Assembly: GCA_020200995.1 (NCBI GenBank)
Contig: JAIVHQ010000209.1
Location: forward strand, 1-27,463
Reading direction: 5' to 3'
From: Flavobacteriales bacterium
GTDB taxonomy: Bacteria; Bacteroidota; Bacteroidia; Flavobacteriales_D; Cryomorphaceae
Length of the DNA stretch: 27,463 nt
Shown: piece after piece, positions 15,837 to 23,490 of the stretch
Layout of the letters: every line of letters begins with the position of its first letter
Numbering within the stretch: the first letter of the stretch is position 1
Position numbers and translations under genes: made by a program
Notes under the pieces: generated by a model
Seen by the model: only the letters and a program-made list of their open reading frames with translations
What the model was told of the DNA's origin: nothing
Databases searched by the model: none

Positions 15837-16670
15837 ATGAAAAAAAGAAATTTGTTCACATTATGTATGCTCGGAGCCACGCTAATTTTCACAACATCCT
15901 GTTCTGATGATGATGATGAGAACGATCCTGTAGGACCAAGACTCGATGTAGTTGAAGTTGCTTCAGGAACAGACAGCGGTGAAATGACCATCACTCAGGG
16001 CGCCCCTGTCACTTTTGAATGGGATGCCCGCAGCGGGGAGACCAATCTTCAAACATTCAGCGTGTCCGTTAACGGATCAAATGCGGTAAGCCCTTTGCCT
16101 GAGACCAACGAAGGTTACGATTTGCCTTACACCATATCGAACTCGGAGAACAACCTGTATGTAGACGGCATTACTTTTGCCTCTGCAGGTACTAATTTAG
16201 GTTCTACCGAGTATACTTTTACAGTTACTGACGGTATTGGCCTAAATGCTTCGGTTGTCATTACGGTAAACGTGATTTCTGCCGCTTCAACCATTTCGGA
16301 TCCCCAAAACTTTGAATGGACACGTGTAGCAGGAGCTAATGGTTCGGGAATGTCAGGTTTTGGCCTGAAGTGGACCAATAATTCAAGCACCAATGCCATC
16401 GTGGCAGTAGACGGGCAAACAGAGATGTATTCACTGCCCGCATCAGTGTGGACAGACATCACGACGCAAGAAGAACTGTCGGCAGCTATTGCGAACGGAT
16501 TGTCTATTACACAATACACCAACGTATCAGTGGAAGAAAGTGGCACCTACAATGACGTATTGGGCGTTGTGTACAATGACACCAACTACCTCATCAACGT
16601 GCAGCAGGGAACTGTAACAACAAGTTCGGCGGGCACAACAATCAGCATTTTGGGTCAATACAAACAATAG
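15837..16670 (+). CDS. Surface-type lipoprotein of unknown function
   Basis: I do not recognise a named family. The 277-residue protein starts MKKRNLFTLCMLGATLIFTTSC, a signal peptide with a lipobox ending at Cys22. The acidic stretch SDDDDEND directly follows the cysteine. In Flavobacteriia such a stretch is known to act as a lipoprotein export signal that sends the protein to the outer face of the outer membrane. The rest is rich in Ser, Thr, Asn and Val and looks all-beta, with an Ig- or cadherin-like segment at about 35-150 (GAPVTFEWDA, STEYTFTVTDGIG) and a second beta region at about 155-277. Its partner and substrate are unknown. It is apparently monocistronic, with 237 nt before the next gene. 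Confidence 0.85.
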   Translation: MKKRNLFTLCMLGATLIFTTSCSDDDDENDPVGPRLDVVEVASGTDSGEMTITQGAPVTFEWDARSGETNLQTFSVSVNGSNAVSPLPETNEGYDLPYTISNSENNLYVDGITFASAGTNLGSTEYTFTVTDGIGLNASVVITVNVISAASTISDPQNFEWTRVAGANGSGMSGFGLKWTNNSSTNAIVAVDGQTEMYSLPASVWTDITTQEELSAAIANGLSITQYTNVSVEESGTYNDVLGVVYNDTNYLINVQQGTVTTSSAGTTISILGQYKQ

Positions 16671-16849
16671 ACCTGAATTGGTGTCATGCCCTAAGGCACC
16701 GTGTGTGAAGCGTAAAGGACAATTGCAAAGAGGATGAAAATCCAAAGTGCATGGTTCTTTGCGCTTTTTTGCTTTGCACAAAAATTGAGCTTCGCAAAAC
16801 GATTCAAGCGACAGGCACCTCGGGTTCCAACATATTCATTCCTCAGGTT

Positions 16850-16887
16850 TCGTCGGCTATTTGGAAAAAGTAATCTTCCCCCGACGA
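16850..16887. repeat. Inverted repeat just upstream of pcrA
   Basis: TCGTCGG (16850-16856) and CCGACGA (16881-16887) are perfect 7-nt inverted arms. Between them GGAA (16863-16866) and TTCC (16876-16879) can also pair, so a longer stem with an asymmetric bulge is possible. It lies immediately upstream of the predicted -7 box, at about where a -33 element would be, and could be an operator. Confidence 0.5.
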
Positions 16888-16894
16888 GAAATCG

Positions 16895-16902
16895 TAATTT
16901 TG
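16895..16902 (+). promoter_or_regulatory. -7 box TAATTTTG directly before pcrA
   Basis: TAATTTTG is an exact match to the TAnnTTTG consensus. The pcrA ATG begins only 5 nt after it, so a transcript starting at the usual distance would have little or no leader. A -33 TTTG at the right spacing is missing; the nearest (16860-16863) is 31 nt away. Confidence 0.45.
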
Positions 16903-16907
16903 CGACA

Positions 16908-19250
16908 ATGGAATATTTGGACAAATTAAATTCCGCGCAGAAGGCCGCGGTAATAAACACCGACGGGCCCGCCATGGTGATCGCCGGCGCCGGGTCGGGA
17001 AAGACGCGCGTACTCACTTTTCGGATTGCTCACCTTATTAATAAGGGTGTAGATCCTTTCAGCATTTTAGCCCTTACATTTACCAATAAGGCTGCCCGCG
17101 AGATGAAAGAGCGGATATCAGGCATGATTACGGGTACCGAGTCGCGCAACATCTGGATGGGAACCTTCCACAGCATCTTTGCGCGCATCCTGCGTGTGGA
17201 AGCCGAAAAGCTCAACTACCCGTCCAACTTTTCCATCTACGACACCACCGACAGCAAAAACCTCATCAAGACCATCGTCAAAGAGAAAGGGCTCGATGAG
17301 AAAATGTACAAAACGGGGCACGTGCTCAACCGAATCTCTTCGGCCAAGAACAACCTCATTTCGGCGAAAGCCTATGCGCAGCATCCCGAAATCATGGCCG
17401 ACGACGAAACGAGCGGCAAATCAAAAATCGCCGAAATCTACATGGAGTACAACATGCGGCTGTTCAAATCGTCGGCCATGGACTTCGACGATTTGCTCTA
17501 CAAGACCAACGTGCTCCTCCGCGATTTTCCCGAAACCCTTCACAAGTACCAGCACAAGTTCAAATACATCATGGTCGATGAGTACCAGGATACCAACTTC
17601 AGCCAGTACCTCATCGTGAAGAAGCTCGCGGCTCTCAACGAAAACCTCTGCGTGGTGGGCGACGATGCGCAGAGCATTTATGGATTTCGCGGGGCCAATA
17701 TTCAGAACATCCTCAACTTTAAAAAGGACTACCCCGACTACGGGCTTTACAAGCTGGAGCAAAACTACCGCTCCACCAAAAACATTGTGGCTGCAGCCAA
17801 CAGCGTCATTGACAAAAACCGCGACCAAATCCAAAAGAAGGTCTGGACCGACAATGTCACAGGCGATTTGATAAAAGTGGTGCGTTCCCTCTCCGACAAC
17901 GACGAGGGCCTCTTCGTGGCCAATGACGTGTTTCAGCACCAGTCCAACACGGGCGACGCCTACAAGGCTTTCGCAATCCTGTACCGCACCAACTCACAGA
18001 GCCGCGCCATGGAGGAAGGGCTGCGCAAGCTCAACATCCCATACAGAATTTACGGAGGTCAGTCCTTCTACCAGCGCAAGGAGATCAAGGACATATTGGC
18101 GTATTGTCGCCTTTCGGCAAATCCGAATGACGAGGAGTCGTTCAAGCGCGTGGTGAACTACCCCGCCCGGGGCATCGGCAAGACAACCCTGGAGAAAATG
18201 GCCATCGCCGCCGATGCCAACAGTGCCAGCCTCTGGCAAATCATTACGAAGTACCTCGACGTACTGCCCGTAAACGCCGGCACCAAAAAGCGGCTCGACG
18301 ACTTTGCGACCATGATCAAAAGCTTCATCGCCGAAGCGGGAAAGACCGATGCTGCCACCATGGCCGAGCACATCGCCAAGTCGACAGGGTTGCTGCGCGA
18401 ACTCTATGCTGATAAAAGTCCTGAAGGTCTGAGCAGGTACGAAAACGTGCAGGAACTGCTGAGCGGTATCCGCGAATTTGCCGAGAGCGAAAACAACCAA
18501 ACCGACGGCGAGAAGCCCAAACTTGCAGACTTCATGGTGGACGTAGCCCTGCTCACCGATGCCGATCAGGATGATGAGGACGACAACAAGGTAAACCTGA
18601 TGACCATCCACGCCTCCAAAGGGCTGGAGTTTGGCCACGTGTATATTGTGGGGCTGGAGGAAAACCTGTTTCCCTCCCAACTCTCGCTCAGCGAAAGAAG
18701 TGAGTTGGAAGAAGAGCGCCGTCTCTTTTATGTGGCCCTCACCCGAGCCGAAAAGCGTGCCGTGCTCTCATACGCCATCAGCCGGTACCGCTACGGCCAG
18801 CTCAACCACTGCGAGCCCAGCCGTTTTATAGAAGAGATTTCACCCGAATACCTCGACATGCCGGAGACCAAAGCCGGCAATCAATACCGCGAGCGTTACG
18901 ACAATTTTGACGAGACACCCTGGGAGGGCAATACCAACCCTTTCGGTCGGCGCACCTATTCTAAACCTGCGTCAAAGAATACAGGCGCCCCCCCTCCACC
19001 TCCTCCACCCATGCAGGGCGGCAAGAAGCTCAAGCGGGTATCATCGTCTGCGGAGGCCGAAGACTACGGAGGCCCGCTTCCCGAAGGTTCTGTAGTGGCG
19101 GGCACACAGGTGGAACACATCAAGTTCGGAAAAGGCAAGGTGCTAAACGTGGAAGGCAAGGCCCCGAACGAAAAAGCGACTGTGTTTTTTCCATCTGTCG
19201 GGCAGAAGCAACTCTTATTAAAATTTGCCAAGCTTAAGGTTCTCCACTAA
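16908..19250 (+). CDS. pcrA: ATP-dependent 3'-5' DNA helicase, UvrD/PcrA type
   Basis: Superfamily 1A helicase for nucleotide-excision and mismatch repair and for removing RecA or stalled complexes. I chose ATG 16908 (MEYLDKLNSAQ), 58 codons inside the longest frame, because family members begin there; this gives 780 residues. Motifs are complete: Q motif near Gln11, Walker A AGAGSGKTR at 26-34, DEYQDTN at 224-230, GDDAQSIYGFRGA, EQNYRST, TIHASKGLEF at 566-575, and FYVALTRAEKR with Arg613. A linker with a seven-proline run (about residues 694-700) precedes a C-terminal Tudor-like tail (HIKFGKGKVLNVEGK), the RNA-polymerase-binding module of PcrA/UvrD. The symbol uvrD would be equally acceptable. 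Confidence 0.97.
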   Translation: MEYLDKLNSAQKAAVINTDGPAMVIAGAGSGKTRVLTFRIAHLINKGVDPFSILALTFTNKAAREMKERISGMITGTESRNIWMGTFHSIFARILRVEAEKLNYPSNFSIYDTTDSKNLIKTIVKEKGLDEKMYKTGHVLNRISSAKNNLISAKAYAQHPEIMADDETSGKSKIAEIYMEYNMRLFKSSAMDFDDLLYKTNVLLRDFPETLHKYQHKFKYIMVDEYQDTNFSQYLIVKKLAALNENLCVVGDDAQSIYGFRGANIQNILNFKKDYPDYGLYKLEQNYRSTKNIVAAANSVIDKNRDQIQKKVWTDNVTGDLIKVVRSLSDNDEGLFVANDVFQHQSNTGDAYKAFAILYRTNSQSRAMEEGLRKLNIPYRIYGGQSFYQRKEIKDILAYCRLSANPNDEESFKRVVNYPARGIGKTTLEKMAIAADANSASLWQIITKYLDVLPVNAGTKKRLDDFATMIKSFIAEAGKTDAATMAEHIAKSTGLLRELYADKSPEGLSRYENVQELLSGIREFAESENNQTDGEKPKLADFMVDVALLTDADQDDEDDNKVNLMTIHASKGLEFGHVYIVGLEENLFPSQLSLSERSELEEERRLFYVALTRAEKRAVLSYAISRYRYGQLNHCEPSRFIEEISPEYLDMPETKAGNQYRERYDNFDETPWEGNTNPFGRRTYSKPASKNTGAPPPPPPPMQGGKKLKRVSSSAEAEDYGGPLPEGSVVAGTQVEHIKFGKGKVLNVEGKAPNEKATVFFPSVGQKQLLLKFAKLKVLH

Positions 19251-19281
19251 GACCTTCGGCATGATACAGTATATTATTGTG

Positions 19282-19289
19282 TACATTTG
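19282..19289 (+). promoter_or_regulatory. -7 box TACATTTG upstream of the DUF4290-murA pair
   Basis: An exact TAnnTTTG match lies 80 nt before the DUF4290 start, in the 118-nt gap after pcrA. No convincing TTG stands 19 nt upstream, so the call rests on the -7 box and its position. Confidence 0.4.
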
Positions 19290-19368
19290 GCGAAAAGCCG
19301 GATGCTGTGCGTCCGCCGAAACCTCTCAAGTGACGTTTTGATCTTTAGACAAACACCTATTTTTCAGC

Positions 19369-20019
19369 ATGAAGATAAGCTATAACAGCTCCCGCCCCGA
19401 CCTGGCACTGCCCGAGTACGGCCGCAGCATCCATAACATGGTGCACCATTCCATGACCATCGAAGACCGCGAAGAACGCAACAGATGCGTACGCGCCATC
19501 ATCAGCACCATGGGCAATTTGTTTCCCATGCTTCGCGACACCGAAGACTTTAAGCACAAGCTTTGGGACCACATCCACATCATGAGCAACTTTGAGCTCG
19601 ATGTAGACTCTCCTTACCCCAAGCCCGAGCCCGAAACGTTCCAAGACAAGCCCAAGCAACTTAAGTATCCGCAGAGCGACATCAGGTTTGGCCATTACGG
19701 CAAAACCATTGAACGCATCATCCACGACGCATGCCTGGAGGAAGATGATGAAAAGCGGCGCCAAGCCACCATCGGCATTGCCAACCTCATGAAGCGCACC
19801 TACATGGTGTGGGCACAAAATTCGGTACGTGACGAGGTGATTGCCAACGACCTGAAAATCCTTTCGAAAGGAAAGCTGGTGCTGGAGAAACCCGAAGAGC
19901 AACTTGCCCCCGCGAGCAAAATCGTGCAGCAGATGGGTATCAAGTCGCCTGCCCAGGCCAATCAAAACCGCGGCCGCAAAGGACGCTCGAAGAAGAAACC
20001 ACGCAAGAAACGCAATTAA
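19369..20019 (+). CDS. DUF4290 family protein
   Basis: A 216-residue cytosolic protein without a signal peptide or membrane segment. I recognise it as DUF4290, a Bacteroidota family of unknown function that usually sits directly before murA. Hallmarks are LPEYGRSIHNMVHHSMTIED near the start, REERNRCVRAIISTMGNLFP, DFKHKLWDHIHIMSNFELD, and RFGHYGKTIERII. The fold looks mainly helical. The last 20 or so residues are strongly basic (GRKGRSKKKPRKKRN), suggesting nucleic-acid or other polyanion binding; this is inference. It ends 3 nt before murA, so the two are co-transcribed. Confidence 0.93.
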   Translation: MKISYNSSRPDLALPEYGRSIHNMVHHSMTIEDREERNRCVRAIISTMGNLFPMLRDTEDFKHKLWDHIHIMSNFELDVDSPYPKPEPETFQDKPKQLKYPQSDIRFGHYGKTIERIIHDACLEEDDEKRRQATIGIANLMKRTYMVWAQNSVRDEVIANDLKILSKGKLVLEKPEEQLAPASKIVQQMGIKSPAQANQNRGRKGRSKKKPRKKRN

Positions 20020-20022
20020 AGC

Positions 20023-21108
20023 ATGGGTGCATTTGAAATCATCGGCGGAAACCGTCTGAAAGGAGAGATTGTGCCGCAAGGTGCCAAAAATGAAGTACTT
20101 CAAATCTTGTGTGCGGTGCTGCTTACCCCCGAGCGCGTCGAAATTGAGAACGTACCGAATATCGTAGACGTCAACCGCAGGCTCGACACACACTTTATCG
20201 GCTTTCAAAAACTCGGCGCCAAGTTCAACTTCGATCAGGGCGATCACTTTTACCGCGTGGAAGCCGACAACCTCAAAGGCGTCTTTATGCACATGGACGA
20301 GCCTTCCGTGACAGGAACGGCCAACATTGTGATGGCCGCCTCCATGGCCGAGGGCAAAACGTCCATTTACAATGCCGCCTGTGAACCCTACCTGCAACAG
20401 CTCTGCAAAATGCTGAACAGCATGGGAGCCAAAATCACGGGCATCGGTTCAAACCTCATCGAAATAGAAGGAGTGGACTACATGGGCGGTTGCAAGCACC
20501 GCGTGCTGCCCGACATGATCGAAATAGGCAGTTTCATCGGACTCGCTGCCATGACACAATCCGAAATCACGATCAAGGATGTGAACTACCCCATGCTAGG
20601 CCTCATCCCCGACACTTTTAAGAGACTGGGTATAAAACTGGAACGCCGAGGTGACGACATTTACATCCCCGCGCAGGACCACTACGAAATTGAGAGCTAC
20701 ATCGACGGTTCGATCATGAACATCAGCGACCACCCCTGGCCGGGCTTTACCCCCGACCTTTTGAGCATTGTGCTTGTGGTGGCCACGCAGGCCAAAGGCT
20801 CTGTGCTGATCCACCAAAAAATGTTTGAGAGCCGCTTGTTTTTCGTCGATAAGCTCATCGACATGGGGGCACAGATCATACTCTGCGATCCGCACCGCGC
20901 CACGGTAATCGGGCTTGACAGGCAAGTAAACCTCCGTGGCATTTCCATGACATCACCTGACATCAGGGCGGGGGTATCTCTCCTCATCGCGGCAATGAGT
21001 GCCGACGGCAAAAGCACGATCCACAACATTGAGCAAATAGACCGCGGTTATCAAAATATTGATGATCGACTGAACAGGATAGGTGCAAATATCAAACGCA
21101 TTGCTTAA
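20023..21108 (+). CDS. murA: UDP-N-acetylglucosamine 1-carboxyvinyltransferase with internal deletion
   Basis: MurA transfers enolpyruvate from PEP to UDP-GlcNAc, the first committed step of peptidoglycan synthesis. The gene is clearly murA: the N-terminus has the Lys22/Asn23 motif GAKNE, and the C-terminal half carries GTANIVMAASMAEG, CEPYLQQLCKMLNSMGAKI, WPGFTPDLLSI with the catalytic-base Asp, MTSPDIRAGVSLLIAAM and IDRGYQNID. It is only 361 residues, against about 420-435 for the family. After NVPNIVDVN (ending at residue 51) the sequence jumps to RRLDTHF. About 70 residues equivalent to E. coli 52-119 are absent, including Arg91 and the loop with Cys115 (Asp in Bacteroidota). The frame is intact on both sides. 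As it stands the enzyme should be inactive. It may be a real deletion allele, a second copy, or an assembly fault. Confidence 0.9.
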   Translation: MGAFEIIGGNRLKGEIVPQGAKNEVLQILCAVLLTPERVEIENVPNIVDVNRRLDTHFIGFQKLGAKFNFDQGDHFYRVEADNLKGVFMHMDEPSVTGTANIVMAASMAEGKTSIYNAACEPYLQQLCKMLNSMGAKITGIGSNLIEIEGVDYMGGCKHRVLPDMIEIGSFIGLAAMTQSEITIKDVNYPMLGLIPDTFKRLGIKLERRGDDIYIPAQDHYEIESYIDGSIMNISDHPWPGFTPDLLSIVLVVATQAKGSVLIHQKMFESRLFFVDKLIDMGAQIILCDPHRATVIGLDRQVNLRGISMTSPDIRAGVSLLIAAMSADGKSTIHNIEQIDRGYQNIDDRLNRIGANIKRIA

Positions 21109-21151
21109 TTTGGTTCGATAATTGACCACCTAAGACCAAAAAAATACCATT

Positions 21152-21730
21152 ATGAAACTGAAAGTTCTATTACTACCGGCAGTTTTGATCATCGCAACCT
21201 GCGCTTTCATTTCTGCGGAAACATCTGATAGCCACACTGCTTCTTCTGATAGCCTAAGCACGGCGCAAGACGCGAACACGGGCCTCAACATCGGAGACAT
21301 CGCGCCTGATCTGGAATTTGAAAGCCCTGACGGAAAAACGCTGAAGCTGTCCTCTTTGCGGGGCAAAGTGGTGCTGATCGATTTTTGGGCATCCTGGTGC
21401 ATGCCCTGCCGCCGCGAAAATCCCAATGTGGTGAACGCGTACAAAAAGTACTCTAAAGCAAAATTTAAAGACGCCAAAGGCTTCGAAATTTACAGCGTAA
21501 GCCTCGACAAGAGTAAAGATAAATGGGTGTCTGCCATCGCGCAGGACAATTTAGACTGGAAATACCACGTGAGCGATCTCGGTGGCTGGCAATCGAAGCC
21601 CGCGAGCATTTATGGCGTTCGCAGCATCCCCTACAGCGTATTGATTGATGGTGAAGGTCGAATTATCGACAAAAACCTTCGCGGCCCTGATTTGCACATT
21701 GCCCTGGACAACCTGATTTCGGGATTCTAA
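21152..21730 (+). CDS. TlpA/ResA-like periplasmic thiol-disulfide oxidoreductase
   Basis: A 192-residue thioredoxin-fold protein of the AhpC/TSA-TlpA group, which reduces or exchanges disulfides outside the cytoplasm. It starts MKLKVLLLPAVLIIATCAFI, a signal peptide probably cut after ISA near residue 22; Cys17 lies within the hydrophobic part but the surrounding lipobox is poor. A Ser/Thr-rich spacer reaches about residue 45. The fold then starts at GDIAPDLEFESPDGK, with the active site FWASWCMPCRREN (Cys83 and Cys86) and the cis-Pro loop RSIPYSVLIDGEGRI. Its partner is not identifiable. It follows murA by 43 nt and may be read from the same transcript. Confidence 0.92.
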   Translation: MKLKVLLLPAVLIIATCAFISAETSDSHTASSDSLSTAQDANTGLNIGDIAPDLEFESPDGKTLKLSSLRGKVVLIDFWASWCMPCRRENPNVVNAYKKYSKAKFKDAKGFEIYSVSLDKSKDKWVSAIAQDNLDWKYHVSDLGGWQSKPASIYGVRSIPYSVLIDGEGRIIDKNLRGPDLHIALDNLISGF

Positions 21731-21817
21731 AGCGGCTCGTGGCGCAGGGCGCCCACACAACTATGCCGCACCCTTCGGGATTTGTGCTACCTTCGCGCAA
21801 ACGATTCCCGCGCATCC

Positions 21818-22789
21818 ATGAGCTTTTACGACCGTTGGAAAAAACGCCTTCGTGCAGCCAAACCCGTCAGGAGTGCGATCTATGCCACGCACAAGCTCAG
21901 GCTACCGGGTTTTCAGGGCCTGAGCCTGTACCAAGTATTGGCATTTCTCATCGAAGGAATTCGAATGGGGAGAATCACCACGAGGGCCTCCGCGGTATCT
22001 TTTAGGATGTTGCTCGCTTTGCCCCCCTTTCTGATCGTATTGCTCTCTACCATTCCGTTTATTCCAATTGATGATTTTCAGGAAAACCTGATGGGCGGCA
22101 TTGCCAGGCTGATGCCCGAATCAGCCTTCGAGCTGGTGGAGCAGACCCTCGACGACCTGATCAATCAAAAGCAGCAAACCCTCATCAGTATCTCGTTTAT
22201 GCTGGCGCTTTTCTATTCTTCCAACGCTATCACAGCGATACTCGACAGCTTTTCGCACAGCTACCACACGGTGAAAGAGCGCGGCTTTTTAATGCAGTAC
22301 GTCACAGCCTTTGGGTTAATGATTTTGCTCAGCTTGATGGTGGTGGTCGGTGTGGGCCTCATCACTTTCAGTAGTCCGATATTTGCTTACCTTAGGGAGG
22401 TAAATATCATTGGCCATGACATTTTTGTTTTCCTGTTAGAAATCGCCAAATGGATTCTTGTGGTCCTGCTCTTCGAATTGGGTATTTCACTGCTTTATCG
22501 GGCGGGCCACACCGGCAAATGGAGGGCTTTTAATGCAGGAGCCACCTTCGCCACGGTTGGACTAATCATCGTTTCGTTACTGTTTGCCTGGTTCGTCAAT
22601 AACTTCGGAAATTACAACAAATTGTACGGCTCTGTGGGATCCATCCTGGTGGTTATGCTTTGGCTTTACTTTAACACCATTGTTTTACTGATCGGCTTTG
22701 AGATTAACACAAGCATCGAAACAGCGAAGGGCCAAAAAATTGAGTCGCTTGATCCTGAGAAAGCCATGCGCCGTTCGCGAAAAATGTGA
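21818..22789 (+). CDS. YihY/BrkB family inner-membrane protein
   Basis: A 323-residue integral membrane protein of the YihY/BrkB family (once mistaken for RNase BN); the molecular function is unsettled, with transport or envelope roles suggested. I start at ATG 21818 (MSFYDRWKKRLR) rather than at the in-frame TTG 12 codons earlier. About six hydrophobic segments are visible, among them VSFRMLLALPPFLIVLLSTI, GLMILLSLMVVVGVGLITF and the last SILVVMLWLYFNTIVLLIGF. The family signature FVNNFGNYNKLYGSVG precedes the last segment. Both ends are basic, fitting cytoplasmic termini. A TACCTTCG element (21788-21795) could be its -7 box. Confidence 0.93.
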   Translation: MSFYDRWKKRLRAAKPVRSAIYATHKLRLPGFQGLSLYQVLAFLIEGIRMGRITTRASAVSFRMLLALPPFLIVLLSTIPFIPIDDFQENLMGGIARLMPESAFELVEQTLDDLINQKQQTLISISFMLALFYSSNAITAILDSFSHSYHTVKERGFLMQYVTAFGLMILLSLMVVVGVGLITFSSPIFAYLREVNIIGHDIFVFLLEIAKWILVVLLFELGISLLYRAGHTGKWRAFNAGATFATVGLIIVSLLFAWFVNNFGNYNKLYGSVGSILVVMLWLYFNTIVLLIGFEINTSIETAKGQKIESLDPEKAMRRSRKM

Positions 22790-22872
22790 ATAAACCCGCC
22801 AATTTGACACCTCGGGCCGAATGGTCTGCTATTTGCCATGAAGCAATGCAAATAATGAATAATATAGTCGAT

Positions 22873-23472
22873 ATGAACACCGGCAAGAAAGAAAATAAAA
22901 CAGATAATCAGGCTACTGAGGAAGCCGGCAACACCGAAAAGGTAAAGGACGAGCTCCACAGCCAGCCTAACGAAAACACTGAAGAAGCTGAACAAGTCGA
23001 GTCAGCAGAGGCTACAGCGCAGGATCCACTGACGGAATTGCAGGAAAAGTGTGACATGCTCAACGACAAATACCTCAGGCTCTACAGCGAATTTGAAAAT
23101 TACAGGCGGCGCACAGCCAAGGAGAAACTGGACATGATGAAGAACGCAAGCGGCGATCTTCTCAAGGAATTTCTCCCCGTTGTAGACGATTTTGACCGCG
23201 CAATGGCATCGAACGAAACCGATGAAAATATTGACAATGTCAAAGAGGGTTTTAAAATCATTCACAACAAACTGATGCGCATCATGGAGTCAAAAGGAGT
23301 AAAGCCGATGGATGCCATGGAAAAGCCGTTTGACACGGAATACCACGAGGCAATCACAAACATTCCCGCTCCCGAAGAGTCCCTGAAAGGCAAGGTAGTA
23401 GATGTAGCGGAAAAAGGATATTTCTACCACGACAGTGTACTGCGCTACGCCAAAGTAGTGGTAGGACAATAA
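22873..23472 (+). CDS. grpE: Nucleotide exchange factor GrpE
   Basis: Co-chaperone that releases ADP from DnaK and so resets the substrate cycle. I start at ATG 22873 (MNTGKKENKTDNQ), giving 199 residues, close to E. coli's 197; longer in-frame starts at GTG 22786 and ATG 22855 exist. Residues 1-50 are highly acidic and disordered. A long coiled coil follows (LTELQEKCDMLNDKYLRLYS, EFENYRRRTAKEK). The C-terminal beta domain has FDTEYHEAITNIP and GKVVDVAEKGYFYHDSVLRY, ending AKVVVGQ. It lies 18 nt before dnaJ. No CIRCE operator is visible, so HrcA control is not supported here. Confidence 0.97.
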   Translation: MNTGKKENKTDNQATEEAGNTEKVKDELHSQPNENTEEAEQVESAEATAQDPLTELQEKCDMLNDKYLRLYSEFENYRRRTAKEKLDMMKNASGDLLKEFLPVVDDFDRAMASNETDENIDNVKEGFKIIHNKLMRIMESKGVKPMDAMEKPFDTEYHEAITNIPAPEESLKGKVVDVAEKGYFYHDSVLRYAKVVVGQ

Positions 23473-23490
23473 AAAAGGGAACTGTATAGC

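Larger units (their letters stand above)
16671..16907. other. Intergenic region upstream of the helicase gene
   Basis: 237 nt between the lipoprotein and pcrA. The helicase frame stays open back to an ATG at 16734, but the residues there do not resemble helicase sequence. The region holds a perfect inverted repeat at 16850-16887 and a -7-like box at 16895-16902. No clear terminator follows the lipoprotein. Confidence 0.6.

Noticed and set aside
16734..16907. 58-codon N-terminal extension of the helicase
   Set aside because: The residues are not helicase-like, UvrD/PcrA proteins begin at the MEYLDKLN-type position, and a -7 promoter box lies inside the extension.
19357..20397. 346-codon open frame on the minus strand opposite DUF4290 and murA
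   Set aside because: It is antisense to two recognisable genes, crosses their boundary, has no family resemblance, and is explained by the codon bias of the true strand.
21747..21754. GGGCGCCC palindrome between the TlpA-like and YihY genes
   Set aside because: A single 8-nt palindrome without T run or second copy; too short to call a terminator or operator.
22786..22872. GTG start giving a 228-residue GrpE
   Set aside because: It overlaps the end of the YihY gene, and the extra residues are unlike GrpE; ATG 22873 gives the usual length.
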